Assembly: GCA_002786025.1 (NCBI GenBank)
Contig: NHNW01000009.1
Span: forward strand, 812,376 to 876,375
DNA: 64,000 nt
Direction: 5' to 3'
From: Zasmidium citrigriseum
Lineage: Eukaryota > Ascomycota > Dothideomycetes > Mycosphaerellales > Mycosphaerellaceae
The stretch's first letter is position 1; every line of letters starts with the position of its first letter. A program made the position numbers and the translations under genes. The notes under the pieces are model-generated. The model was given only the letters and a program-made list of their open reading frames with translations. It was not told where the DNA came from and did no database searches. This document shows, in pieces, positions 33,214 through 46,200 of the stretch.

Positions 33214-34568
33214 TGTGAGGGATGTGTGTCGTTGAAGAAAAGGAAAAGGCCGCTCAAGATATGACAGTGATGGAGCCCAGCCTTAGTGAAAGTGATGAAG
33301 GAATAGAAAAGGCCCCCCAGACTCCAGCAACCGAGAATTGGACCGACGAGTGTATTTCCTGAGAGAAATATTCCAGGCGGTGCTGCGTCGTCCAAGTGTG
33401 TGTCTGGGCAGATGGTGGTCAAATCCCTCGCAGAGCACCTTGTCCCGCTCTCTTAGTGAATGCTGAATCAAACGCCGACTGCAGCCCAATGCCTTCCGCA
33501 CGGACAGTGTTCGTGATGAGATTTTGGCAGGTCTGCGAGGTCGATCCTTCGAGATGTGCGGGTGGCAGGGAGAGTGTCCAGAGGTAAGCGGGTCCGCGGT
33601 ATCTGCAGCAGCAGCAGTGCAGGTGATGTCCGGTGGAGAGAGTCGTGCGCGCAGAGCATTTGAGGAAATGACGCAGGCGCAGGGTTGGTGGAGGGAGGGC
33701 GACTGCGGGCCTCGGAAGAGCCACCTTCGAGTTTCGCCGCGAACCGGACACCCATTTTTTGGGTGGTTTCTTCGTTGAGGCTCGTTGTGGACCGGTCTTT
33801 TTCACGAATATGCAAGAAACAGCTGAGAGATGTCGAGACTCACCCGGGCGAAGGTGTAATTCGTGCGCGACGACGAGCGGTCACGGCTGTGGTGGTAGTG
33901 TGACTCCCTGAGGGAACCGTTCATCTTGGGCGGTTGGTGGAGCTTGAAGGCTCGGAGTTCTCGATCTCTCGTTGTTTCTGCTGGCTACCGGCAGCAGTCA
34001 ATATCAATATCACGAACGAGACGGAAGATTAGGAGGTGAGGTCAGCCTCAATCAGATGCTTCGTTCTGGCATGACCCGGCCTGCAACAATGCCAATCTGC
34101 TGCCACGTGCAGGCCCAGCCAATCGCTGCTTATCGCCCTCAACGTCTGCTTGCTTTTCGCATACAATGCTTTGCTGTTCAGTGTGCGTTGGCAGTCGACG
34201 AAGGAGAAGTGATGGAATCCATATCTATCTGCATATTGAAGGTGACATTCTTGGGAGGCTCTTCGAAGTTGCGGCCTTGGCGGGATGACGATGACGATGC
34301 CGCCTGACTCCTGGGAGGAGCGGTGCCGTGGAGGCGGGTGAACGATAGCCTGCACATCCACCTGGAAGGGTAACTACTAGCTCTGATACAGGCACGCACT
34401 CGACTCAGTCATTGAATGAGCATCACATTTACGTTGGCTTCACATTACTCTCTTACACTGAACGCTTGGGATCCTTTTTCCTCACTATCTTCCGAATTCC
34501 AGATGGACTGAAGTACTCAACATAACTCAACAACTTGACTTTCAACGTTTTGCGGAGCAAGTCCAGTC
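33214..34568. promoter_or_regulatory. Long divergent intergenic region, PFK-2 / GNAT
   Basis: 1355 bp between divergent start codons. Open frames are short, Arg/Cys/Pro-rich and unlike any family. The length suits a complex promoter for the metabolic switch enzyme, but no individual site can be supported. Confidence 0.4.
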
Positions 34569-35287
34569 ATGGCGTTCGTGAGAGGCTATAAGCAAAGTGA
34601 CAAGGATGAAATGGTGGTAATCGTAAGTACACATCGACAATACCTGAAACCTGCACGTATTGATTTTGAATCAAGTTCAACGAAACGGCCGACCCCGTCC
34701 TAGCATCCAAAGGTCCCGAAGCCCTACGGATTGGCGCCCATACATACTGCATACCCTACTTCGTTCTTCAACCTGAGAATTGCTTCGTGCTTGACGATGG
34801 TAATGGAACAGCAGTAGGCTACATAATCGGCACGCCAGACAACAGGAACTTCGTCCAACAGTGGCGAAAAAGATACATCCCCATGCTCCAAGACCAAGGA
34901 ATCACCAAACCCACCCCTCAAGACACCTCCCCTCTAACCGAAATGCGTCTAAACGCCCACTCCCCCGAAGAAAAACTCCTCGAGCCACCAATCCAAGACC
35001 TCCTCAAAGACTACCTGGGCCACTTCCACATCGACATCCGGGCCGGGTGGCAAGGCAAAGGCTATGGCGTGCAGTTAATGGATGCGTTTCTGAATCATGT
35101 CAAGCAGCAGGGGTGTAAGGGGGTGCATTGCGGGATGTTGGCGGCGAATGAAGGGGCGGAGAGGTTTTATAAACGGGTGGGGTTTGGGAGGTTTCCGCAT
35201 GTTGTTGATGGTGGGAGGAGTGGGGAGGTGGGGAGGGATGGGAAGGTTGTTTATATGGTTAAGACGTTGGCGGATATTGAGGTGTAG
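34569..35287 (+). CDS. GNAT-family N-acetyltransferase
   Basis: Acetyl-CoA-dependent acyltransferase; acceptor unknown. Exons 34569-34622 and 34676-35287 (53-bp intron) give 221 residues. The first exon encodes only 18 residues (MAFVRGYKQSDKDEMVVI). The core has a strand GNGTAVGYIIGTPD, motif A HIDIRAGWQGKGYGVQLMDA with the Q-G-K-G-Y-G acetyl-CoA loop, and motif B AANEGAERFYKRVGFGRF. This arrangement resembles the fungal and bacterial GNATs related to the acetyltransferase-like domain of O-GlcNAcase. Its stop is 14 bp from the stop of the convergent nuclear-protein gene. Codon choice in the second half is GT-rich at third positions, unlike the C-ending codons in the first half. Confidence 0.87.
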
Positions 35288-35301
35288 AGTGTTCTATTTT
35301 G

Positions 35302-36151
35302 CTATGGCTCTTTGATGGGCGCGGGACAGACGCCCTTGTGGCTGCTCTCTTTCTCGGGTGTGAGGTTGGTGGTGGTGGCCTCTGTGGTGCCCTCGCTCTC
35401 CTGAGTGATTTGGGAGCTTGGTGATGAAGTTTCAGCATCTTTCTCCGCCATCGAGCTGTCGTTCGGGGTCTCGAACTCGCCTTCGCTGGCTTGGTCGGAC
35501 GACTCGAACGCGGAGAACAGGCGTAAACTAGCGATCTCCTCGGCCTCCTTGAGGTAGAGCTCCATCTCCACCTCCAGCAAATTAATACCCTTCACACACA
35601 CATTAGCAAGGCCTCCCATCCCTCCTCAATGAAATACATACCTCAAGATCCCACCCCTCAATCTTCTGCTGTATCCCCTCCACAAACGCCGTCTCCACCT
35701 CCAGATCCACCACAACCATCCTCACCAACACCTCACTCGTAGCCCACTTCTCCTCAAACTGCTCAACAATAGCCTCCTGCACTTCCAACAACGACGCCAT
35801 CCGCGGATCCGTGAGCTCCCAGTCCACGTGCATCGCCATCAAGCTGCCGAGCAGACAGGCCTCTGTGACGATGACATGGCTCTCGTTGTGAGAGCTTCTC
35901 TTGAGACGGGAGTCTTCGGGCGAGGTGCTGTCGATGAAGTCTTTTACTTGCGTGATCTTGGTTTTGAGAGCCTTGTTGATGCGCTTTCGTGGAGGTGGGG
36001 TGGGTTGTTCGACTTCGGCGGCATTCTTCTTGCCTTTGCCTTTACGGGTTGTGGTGCCCTTTTTCACGGGCTTCGAGGTGGACTCGATGTCGGCGAGCTT
36101 GGCCTTCTTGCTGGAGGTGTTCTCACCATCACCGGCCTTGCGTTTCGGCAT
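35302..36151 (-). CDS. Probable nuclear basic/acidic protein, function unknown
   Basis: Not recognised. Exons 36151-35642 and 35589-35302 (52-bp intron) give 265 residues. The N-terminus MPKRKAGDGENTSSKKAKL carries a bipartite-like nuclear localisation signal, followed by further Lys-rich clusters (KKGTTTRKGKGKK, PPPRKRINKALKTK). The middle, about residues 95-200, appears folded and helical (CLLGSLMAMHVDWEL, LLEVQEAIVEQFEEKW, VLVRMVVVDLEVETAFVE, then LEVEMELYLKEAEEIASLRL across the splice). The C-terminal 60 residues are acidic and Ser/Thr-rich. The frame is open 83 codons upstream of the chosen ATG but is leader-like. Confidence 0.65.
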
Positions 36152-37290
36152 GTTTCTCCGCGAAAGTTGTTGCGACTGTGCTGTTGAAGTTGTGGTTGGA
36201 AGGTTGTTGGAGAACAAAGGATTTGTGGGATCGAAAGCGGAAGTTGGGAAGTAAGTTGAAAACAAAGAATTAGGAGAGGCGGGCGAGAAGTATTTGAATG
36301 TTGACGGGCTTATTGTTCGAGTTGGACAATGGGAGAATTGAACGTGCGAGGACAATAGAGAGTGTGAAGGAGATTTTACTATAATCGCAGACAACGACAA
36401 TAGATGTATACTAGAAACTTGTTTGAGCGCACAGACTTTAAACGGGTGTAATACCTATATATCGCAGAGCAGCAAAGAATATGAGTTGGACAATCGTATG
36501 CTGCTACAATACTCTCCTACCTACTGACCGATTCATCCCTTTGAGCGAAGAGGGTATTGAAAGACGCAACGAAGGTACAATCGTTTCGGCATGGCCTATC
36601 TAGCTGATTCCAGCGCCGTTCGTGAAAGTAGTAACGAGCATGTGATGAGAAGAAGAAGTGAATGTTGAAGTGAAGTCGTTGCGATGATGGCCTGAGGCGC
36701 TGATTTCGTCACTTTGATGGCCCGTGCTCGGCAGGCAGAGCCGCGTTCTGGTGAGGTGCATCTTGGCGACTGGCGAGCTTCATCGATGAGAGCAAGTCGG
36801 CGGTTGTGAAGGCGGCCGTGACTGTGACATCTGCTGCCTTCTCGAATCATCCCATCTAAACACCCGACAGTCCCCCGTCACAGCGACTGCGTTTTTACAC
36901 CCCGAACTACCGACGCAGGCGCGCCTGCACCGCGTTCCTGCAAGCACCGCCGATCCGCAGCTGTACATAGCGAGCATCGAGACGCCCGCCTGCCAGAACA
37001 TCCACCACCACGTTGCTTTAATAATCTATTCACTCGCGGCAACTGCATCGTCTCGTCGCACGTGACGTCACCCACGTCCCCACCACCACGCACTGGGACT
37101 TTGCTCGTGCAAACGCATCGCAGAACGACAAACTCCACCCGCCAGCGTCACCTCCGCATCCATCAGCGCCCGCTTTCCACCATCCGTCGCCATCACGAGG
37201 CCAGCATATCAAAGAGACTGTTGCGAGGCTTGAAAGCCGGATAGCAGAGATTGGTAGTTGAACACCGCGCTGCTCGCGGCGCCTGGCGCG
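36152..37290. promoter_or_regulatory. Divergent intergenic region, nuclear protein / TOM1
   Basis: 1139 bp between divergent start codons, holding the promoter of the giant HECT gene. No RNA gene or repeat recognised. A TATATAT-like run near 36455 is the only core-promoter-like string noticed and is weak evidence. Confidence 0.4.
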
Positions 37291-40200
37291 ATGGGGAGGA
37301 TCAAGAAGGCCGCCACGGAGCGGCATATGGCCACATTGTCGCCTTTCGTCAAGGACTTTGTCAAGAGAGCCACCGAGACGCCGCTGCCCCAGCTACCTGC
37401 ACTGCTGGACAGCTTTCCACAATACTGGCCGCTTCCTCGAGGCGATCTGTACCACTGGATCCCATTACTGGACCGTTTCGATCACATGCTAGAGCTCTTC
37501 ATCAAGGAATATGCATTGAACGAAGGACCTCAAACGCAGCCTTTCGAGCGGCGATTGCTGGAGAAGGGCGATGGCGAGGAGGGCATGCCGTATCCACAGG
37601 CCGGCTCAAGTGCCCAGGAGCTTGATGGACTGGGCTACTCGGCCGAAGGAGACAGAGAATTGGTGCAATCGGCACTGCACTTCACGCGGATATTGCTCGA
37701 GCATTGCGGAAACCGCAGTCTGTACGCCAGTAGCACGCATATCAACGACTTGCTGCACACTACGTCCCTGAGCCTGCTCCGACAATGTCTGAAGCTGAGT
37801 CTGCGGCTTGCGCAGCGGTACCAAGTCGCCCGCCACAAGAATCATCATCCAAGTGCCCAAGCCATTCTCCTTTCGAACCACTACAACCTGAATCTCGACA
37901 ACCTGCATAAGATTGCTTTGCCACTACCCAAGCCCTACAACTCGGGCGCCCCTCTGGGCCAGACGCCAGGAAAGGGCAAGGATAAGGCTACGCAACCGAC
38001 GGCATTCAACCCGTCCGATCTGGTTGCGATTGCGAAGGAGCCTATGACTCCTGCCATGCGGACCGAAATGTCGAGTGTGGCCCTCAGCTACTACGAGCAG
38101 TCGACCGCGACCTCGCAACCAAACCACACGCCAGCCTCAGCTCAACCAAGCGAGGCATCGCCAGCCACTCCAACACCGGTTCGGAGAACATCCAATCTTG
38201 GCCCTTCAAGAGATCGACCGTCACCCGGAGACAGAAGCGTTAGTGCGAACGACGTCTCCAGTACGCCCTCCAAGTCTCGAGAGTCTGACAACCCATCGAA
38301 CGCGCCCAAGCTGTTTCACATCCCAGCGAGCAAGGTCGCAGAGACACCAGCATGGCAACTCGTGAAGGACGCCGCTCCGAGTCTTGGGCCCGAGATGCGA
38401 TACGAGCTGCTCAATCGAATCCGAATTGCAAAAGCTTTTGCAAACCAAGAAGTCACCAACCAAGAGATCTTGGAGATCCGGCTCTTTGCAATCGCGAATT
38501 TGGCGTACGCCCTCACCGAGGCCAAGTTCCAGGAGAAGATTGGAACTCCTGATCACGAAGAGCCTCGTCGATACCATTTGGCCCACCAGCTGTGCGACCT
38601 TCTCCAACCGGCGACGAGTAGTCAGACGCCTTTGACGTTGCAGATGGAGACCACAGCCATCATGACACTTGAAGCGTTGTGCAAGAGCCGACACAAGTCC
38701 GCCGAGGTCGCCGAAGCTCTTGCGATCGGCCTCAACCATGGTGTTCTCTACTACGAACTGCGCAAGGTCATCTCTACGCTGAACGTGGATGAGCACGCCG
38801 ACAACAAGGCGGAGCTTCAAGAAGCAGAGTGGCGAGACTCGACGTTTGATCTCATTAACAGTCTTCTTTCGTCGAACGCTCAAGCTCGATATGGAGAGAA
38901 GATGGTGTCGGCTGGCATCATGGGCATTCTGGTGGAGGCTCTGGTCCTCCGCACCGGTAGAGCCGAGAAGTTCCATGAGCGAGTCTTGCAATTCTTCGAT
39001 ACCTTCATTCACGGAGTGAACACCGCTTTCCAAACTTTGGCCAGTGTGAAGGGTCTCGACATAATTGCCGATCTGACAGCTTTTGAGGTTGATGCCGCAC
39101 TCACCAACGCTCAAAGCGGAAAGGGCCTACCACAGGAATTCAAGTCGAAGGTTGTTGACTATGACATTCCATATTACCAGCAAGCTACACTTCGCCAATT
39201 GTTCAAGAACACTGGACACATGTTCGAGCACAACGCCGGCAGCCACGATCGCCTTCTGAGGAACCTGATCGACACGCCGCAGATTCTCGGAGCATTACGC
39301 AAGGTGATTGAGAATGCCAGAACCTTTGGCTCAAACGTCTGGGGTGGAGCCGTCACGATTGTGACACAATTTATCCATCACGAGCCAACAAGCTATCAAG
39401 TCATCGGAGAAGCTGGCCTCAGCAAGGCCTTTCTCGAATCCATCACAGAGGAGAAAGTGCCTGATGAACTACCCGCACTCGACGACTTTGTACCTACGCA
39501 AGAGCCGAACAAGCTGGAGGTCAACGCCGATGGCGAGCCTTCGTACCCTTCGGTTCGTGGAATACTTCCCGTGGGTGAGGTCATGAACGAGATTCCGGCG
39601 GCCTTTGGCGCCATCTGCCTGAATGAGTCTGGCATGCAGCTTTTCCAAGCTTCTGGCGCTCTGTCGAAGTACTTTGACATCTTCCTCTCTCCCAGTCACG
39701 TTCGCACGATGGAAGACGAGGGACAGACGGCAGCGTCTATCGGTAATGCATTTGACGAACTCGCGAGACATCATCCACGCCTGAAGAACCAAATCATGGG
39801 AGCTGTCCTTAACATGCTGAGACGTCTGCGTGATCTGTGCGCTATCCTGGCTGAGAAGAAGCATTCTGGAGCCAAGCTCTGGGAGAATCACGGCGGGAAG
39901 CTCGCCATTGCCGGCGGCATGGCTGCTTTGGAGGGCCCAGCGACGACAGACTATGAACAGGCTCTCTCTGGTGCAAGCGACTTTCTTCCCACCAAGGGAG
40001 CTAAGCCACTCGAGGATCCGAGCGATGAGGACGGCCACGATCGAGCACCATCGATCCCATTCATCAGCGCCTTGTTCAAATTCCTCGAAGGCTTCTTTCA
40101 GAACAACAGCATGTGTGCCCTGTTCTGCGAAGAGTCAGGCGCTGAACTTCTTCTGGATCTCGCAATGTCACCAAGTGTTCCATATGACCTCGTGGCCTTC

Positions 40201-43200
40201 CCGCTGTTCAACAAAGTCACGGCAGTGTTCAAAGTCATGTGTGAGGTACGGGCGCACTTGGTTCTTCCAAGTATCATCCGACGAACACAATACGCCATCC
40301 TCGGACTCAAGGACGTCATCCAGAGCGAGAGCCGCACAAGCTCGTTTGCCTCTTTTACGAATCTTGCTGAAGAGACACAGACTCCGTTCCCGGACGGCCG
40401 TGACGGTACTACCGTTGTGAAGAGCCTGGTGAATACTCATCTACTCACGCACGTTCTGGGCCGGACATTGTCTTCGCCAAACTACTCTCTACGCCACAGC
40501 AACCAGATCCACAATCTCTTCAACAACTTGAACTTCACGGAGATCTATATCGAGTTGGTGAAGGCGCTGAGCAGACTTCACGCTGCCTGCGTTTGGGAAG
40601 GACTGCTTCTTATGCGTAAGGTGTCTGAGGAAGCCAAATCGGAGACTGAGCCTCGTCCTTTCGTCATGCGCCGCATTGATGCCAACGGAGTGGTCGAGCA
40701 CGCCGACAAGAAAGACACAGACTCAAATCGGCGTGGTAGTACCGACGCGAACGGCACCGATGCATCAAAGAAGGAGAAGAGCCGCGTGGAAGTTTTGAGC
40801 CGCAAGAACCTCCGAACGATTAGGTATCTGGTGAGCCAAGTACCTATGGGCATCGAGTCATTCTTCCATTCTCTTGGCCAGTCCCTCGTGTCAAAGCGTC
40901 TGGAGAGCTCTGTCAAGCAGCACGCCATGTCAGTCGCTGAGCATCTGGCGCAGGCTTTGATCTGGGAGATTGATTTCCGGAGAAACGAGCCAGACGAAGA
41001 GCTTTTGGAGATGAGGTACACAGCTGGAATGCTATCGATGTTCGGCCGCATGCTGCTCCGCAATTCCTACGGGGGAGACACGTTGAATGGCAAGGAGGCT
41101 CTGGCACTGGTCATGGTCAAGTTCTACGTTGCCGGCGGCTTCACCAAGATGAACGAATATCTGGATCGATTTGTGCAGCTCCTTGCCAAGCAAGGTGGAC
41201 ACGAGAGTGCTGAGAGCCACGTCAAAGACGCCATTCAGGCCATACTCGGATTCTACAGCCAAGTCGTGCGATCGAAATGCATCAGCGAGACGCCTCAAGC
41301 TCAGTTCATGAACCAACGAGAGAAGCTGTACCCTGACTTCTTCCAACCCGGTCACTTCGTGGTGGAGATCAGAGACGCTATTCTCCCAGCCGTCAGCAAG
41401 ATTTGGCACTCTCAGGAGGTCGAGCATGTCGGCGACAACAACATGAGACTGGTCGTCGACATCCTGCGTTTGATTTTGAAAGCTGAGGGTGAGGAGCGAG
41501 CACTTCGTCGACACGAGCGGATCACCCGCCGCACGTACGCTTCGGGCCCTGACTTCAAGCTCCGCAGCACAGACGGGCTTGATCAACTGACAACCGATGG
41601 TTTCGACGAGCAGCTCAGCCGAGAAGCACTCTATCGCTGCAGTAATCACATCTCAAATTCACAGGGCTATTGCAGACTTCGAACCAAGGACCCGAATGTG
41701 CCCAGATTCCCAATACCGGAGCCAGAGGACAATGCCCCGGCCAGCCGTTTGTTGCAACCAAACACTGATGCTTCCAACACCCAGTCGACATCTGAGGGCA
41801 GACAGGACGTGGAGATGTCGGGTGCGTCTGGTGAAGATCAGAACTCCGTCGACATGGACGCCAACGATCGAGGAGGCCTCCACACCGAGGAGATCAGCTT
41901 GGACGAGAATGGTAACTCACGCCTGGTTCTGGCATCTGATCATGATGGTATGTCGGAGGATGAAGATGACGATATGGGCACTCTTGGACGTTTGCCATCT
42001 GACCTGCGTACAGAGGATTTGAGTGCAATGGCTGATCAGCGGGCCATGGCCATCTTGACCGCCGCAAATAAGCAGAAGCAGAGTGTTAGGGACACCAAGC
42101 AAGCATACGTGACGCTCGATGACTTGGACGACAAGCGCAAGGCGCTCCGGGATGACTTGATTGAGCGATGCTTGGAGGTTCTCAGCACGCATCCCAACAT
42201 CACCTTCGAACTTGCGGACTTGATCCAAGCTGCCGTTGCCAAAGCTGGCGAAGGCGCCAACCCACGGGCCGACATTGGGACCACCCTGGTGTCATCACTG
42301 ATGTCTCTGCAAGCTGAAGAGCCTAGCAAAGAGTCTGGCCGCAAGATCCACGCCTACGCGCACCTCGTCGCATTGATTCTTCAAGACCGCGACTTCTTCG
42401 ACTCCACTCTCGACGACCTCAAGGAGTACTTCGAGAATCTTGTTAACTGGGTACAGCTCGAACCTGACCAGAAGCCTGAAGACGCGCCATGGATCGAGAT
42501 GGTCTTGCTCATTATCGAGCGCGTTCTGGCGGAGGATGAGCAGCCCTTGGAGATCGAGTGGGTTCCTCCACCGGCTGATGATCCTCTCAAGCCAATGCCG
42601 AAGCCATCAGTTCCGGAGCCTGTGGTACCAGCAGAACTTCGCTCACAACTGTTTGATGCTCTCATCGACCTTCTGCCGAAGATTGGCAAGAGCTCTGGCT
42701 TGGCACTGTCTGTTGGTCGTGTTCTGGTCGTGCTGACTAGGAGACGAGACCTTGCTGCTCGGCTGAGCGACAAGCATACCCTGGGCAGGCTGTTCTTGAT
42801 GATTCGACAGCTGGCCGGGTCTGTGGATGATAAGCTGCGCAGCTCGTTCATGCTCATCTTGAGGCACATGATTGAGGATGACGACTCAATCCGACAGACA
42901 ATGCGATCTGAGATCCGCGTGGCGTTGGAGACCGCTCGATCCTCACGAGGACTGGACACCACAGCCTATACTCGCAATCTCTATCATCTGGCTCTCCGGA
43001 GTCCAGAGATATTTGTTGAGATCACCCAGGAGATGGTCGAGATCGCCCGCTATGACGGCCATCCTCAACGTCCTCAGCACTTGACCTTGAAGAAGAACGT
43101 TCCTGCAACACCACAGCAGCAGCCGAGCAATGCAGCTGGCGATGGCGCATCTACCGAGGCTGCAGCATCTACAGAAGGCGAGAGCAGCGAGGCTCAAAAG

Positions 43201-46200
43201 CCCGCTGAGCCCAAGATGCCAGTAGTGGAGAGTACTGACGGTGTCATACAATTCCTGCTCCGGGAGCTGTCGAACTACAGAGATGTGGAAGACAAGCCAC
43301 CTCAATCTGCCAAGGACGATCAAGCTGGCAAGCCGTCAAATGAGGCCGGCTCTAGCACGGGCTCTGGCGATGTCGAGATGTCTGATGCAAACACCGCCAC
43401 CCCGAGAGAGCGCGCACGAGACCTCGCCAACAAGGCCAAACCCCCGTTCAAGCCCGAGGAGCACGCCATCTTCACCTACCGGTGCTTCATTCTGCAGTGT
43501 CTCTCTGAGCTGCTCTCCAGCTACAATCGCACGAAGATTGAATTCATCAACTTCTCCCGGAAGTCTGAGGTACAGCCTGCCACACCGTCGAAGCCGCGCT
43601 CGGGCACACTCAATTACCTCTTGAACGTTCTGCTGCCGGTAGGCACGCTTGAGCACAAAGACGATCTGAACCAGCGTAAGCGACAGGCGACTTCCAACTG
43701 GGCGGCGCTCGTATTGGTTTCACTTTGCAGCAAGACGTCGGAGCGGCTTGCATCGAGCACCCGCACAATTGACGTGACCGAATTTGCAGAGCTGGAGCCA
43801 GAGCTCACCTTCGTCCGCAAGTTCGTCCTTGAGCACGCGCTGCGAACGTTCAAAGACGCCTTGACATCAAATGATCCACTTGATGAGCGGTACTCTCGTC
43901 TGCTTGCTCTCGGCGATTTGTTCAACCGCATGCTTGACGAGAAAGCTGATCTTCAGCGCTCGAATGTCGTTGCCATCGGACAGCACGCCTCCCATCAGCA
44001 GATGGGTAGGCTTATGTACGAGAAGAACTTCATTGGTGCTCTCACCTCTGCGATCGCCGAACTGGATCTCAACTTCCCCAACGCCAAGCGGGCCGTCAAG
44101 TACATCTTGACTCCGTTGAAGCAGCTGACTGATCTAGGCGTGACACTGAGCCAGACATCCGACATTTCTTCTGGCACCGCAATGAGCGGAGATGATGACG
44201 AGATCTCCTCTGCAACTTCCTGGTCTGAAGACGACGACGACGATCGCGAGCAGACGCCAGACATGTATCGCGATTCATCTCTGGGCCTCCTGGATCCGCC
44301 AGGCGACGACGACGAGTCCGATTCAGAGTCTGAAGATGAAGATGACGATGAGATGGACTACGACGGCTACGAGGAGGAAATGGACTATGAGGAGGAGCCG
44401 GATCATGACGAAGTCGTCAGCGATGAAGATGAAGAGATCGATGGAATGGGCGAGGTTGAAGGCGTACCTGGCGACATCGAGATTGAAGTCGACATGATGG
44501 AAGACGAGGACGACGATGAGGAAGACGATGATGACGAGGACGACGAGGACGATGATGAAGATATGGACGACGATTTTGCCGACCAAATGGACGAGATTAC
44601 CGGTGATGACGAGAACGCGAGCATCGGCGAACACGAGGATGACGGCCGTTGGGATGACGATGGCCTCGACGACTTTGACGATCAAGCTGCTGTGGACGAC
44701 GGCGGTTCTCCTCATGGAGGCCCTCTGGAGCACATTGCGCACGTCATCGGCGCCGACGATCCATCAGACCCAGGCGACGCTGATGGCATCGTTCGCATCG
44801 ACATGGGCGATGGCGAAGAAGAATTTTTCGAGGACGAAATGCCACCTGAGGATGACGATGAGGACGAAGAGGAGCCGTTTGGAGAGGACATTGTGTATGA
44901 GCCCGAGATGGACGAGGAGGAGGAAGACGATGGCGGTGGATGGGCCTGGGACCCACAGCCACCTACAATACTTCGAGGCGGTCATCATCATCATGTCCAT
45001 CACCATCACCATCACAGAGGCATGCACGACGTATTTGGCATGCTTGGAGCTGACATGAGACCATCGGCCTTCCGTACCCACCGCTCTACACCCAACACTC
45101 GAGATGAGGACGGCATCAATCCTCTCCTTCAGCGCGGTCCTGGAGCTTCTCGGGATCGCGACATGGGCGATCTGCTGCCCGCTCGTTTCCCTGGGCGCCG
45201 TCCGGTCCTTCCCCGCCATGGCGAGCACCTCCTACAGGATGTCCTGGCACATGTTGGCTCCAACGGGCCCGGCGTTATCAACGTCAACCTTGATCGTGGC
45301 GCAATGCAGGACCTTGCTCGATTCCCACCCATGTTCACCGTGCAGCCTGGTCACGGCATTCCACGTCACATGATGGACTTTGAAGTGAGGCCGGGCATGA
45401 TGGAGACCTGGGCCAACGGCGGTTTCCGATATCTAGACCGTCACGGTGGTGGCCCTAACGATGAAGGCTTGGCCGTTGACTTCCGGCCGCATCCCACTGC
45501 CAGCCGCTGGCAAGAAGAGGCACGCCTGCTCTTCCCTGGCAGGTACCATGACAAAGCAACCCGCCTCATCGCAAGCGTTCTACGTGCGCTTGTACCAGCT
45601 GCTATGGAAGCCAAGCGAGTTCGCGAGAAGCAAGATGAAGAGCGCCGTATCGCTGAAGAGAAAGCTGCTGAAGAGGCACGCAAGAAGGCCGAAGCTGAGA
45701 AGGCTGAGCGCGAAGAGCAAGAGAGAAAGGAGCGTGAAGAGCGCGAAGCAAGAGAGCGAGAGGAAGCCGAAGCTCGTGCCCGCGAGGAGGCCGAGCGAGC
45801 AGCACAGGATGGTCCCGACGAACAAGACAGCAGTGGCATGGAGGGCATCGAAGAATCGCAGCCCGCCGCAGAGACTCAAGCAGAGTCTGCTCAGGCTCAA
45901 GAGCCTCCCGCAGAGCGCATAACAATCTCTCTCCGTGGACGCGAGCTCGACATCACTAGTCTTGGTATCGATCGCGAGTACATCGAGGCACTACCTGAGG
46001 ACATGCGGGAGGAAGTCATCATGGCTCAGTTCGCCGAGCAGCGCTCCCAGCAAGTCGAATCTGGCGAAGGTCCAAGCGAGATCAGCCGGGAGTTCCTGGA
46101 AGCATTGCCTCGCGACATCCAACAAGAGCTCATCCGCTCCGAGCAGATGGAGCGACGCCGTCGTGAGCGGGATGAGGCTAGGCGCCGTGCCGCACAAGAA

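Noticed and set aside
33419..33805. Minus-strand ORF upstream of the PFK-2 gene
   Set aside because: Arg/Cys/Pro-rich without motif and separated from the kinase start; most likely promoter or leader.
38221..39114. Long antisense ORFs inside TOM1 (also at 46894-47628 and 48052-48900)
   Set aside because: Shadow frames of a strongly coding gene with biased codon use.
44980..45020. CAC/CAT microsatellite as an independent repeat
   Set aside because: It is the in-frame codon run for the TOM1 histidine cluster, not a separate element.
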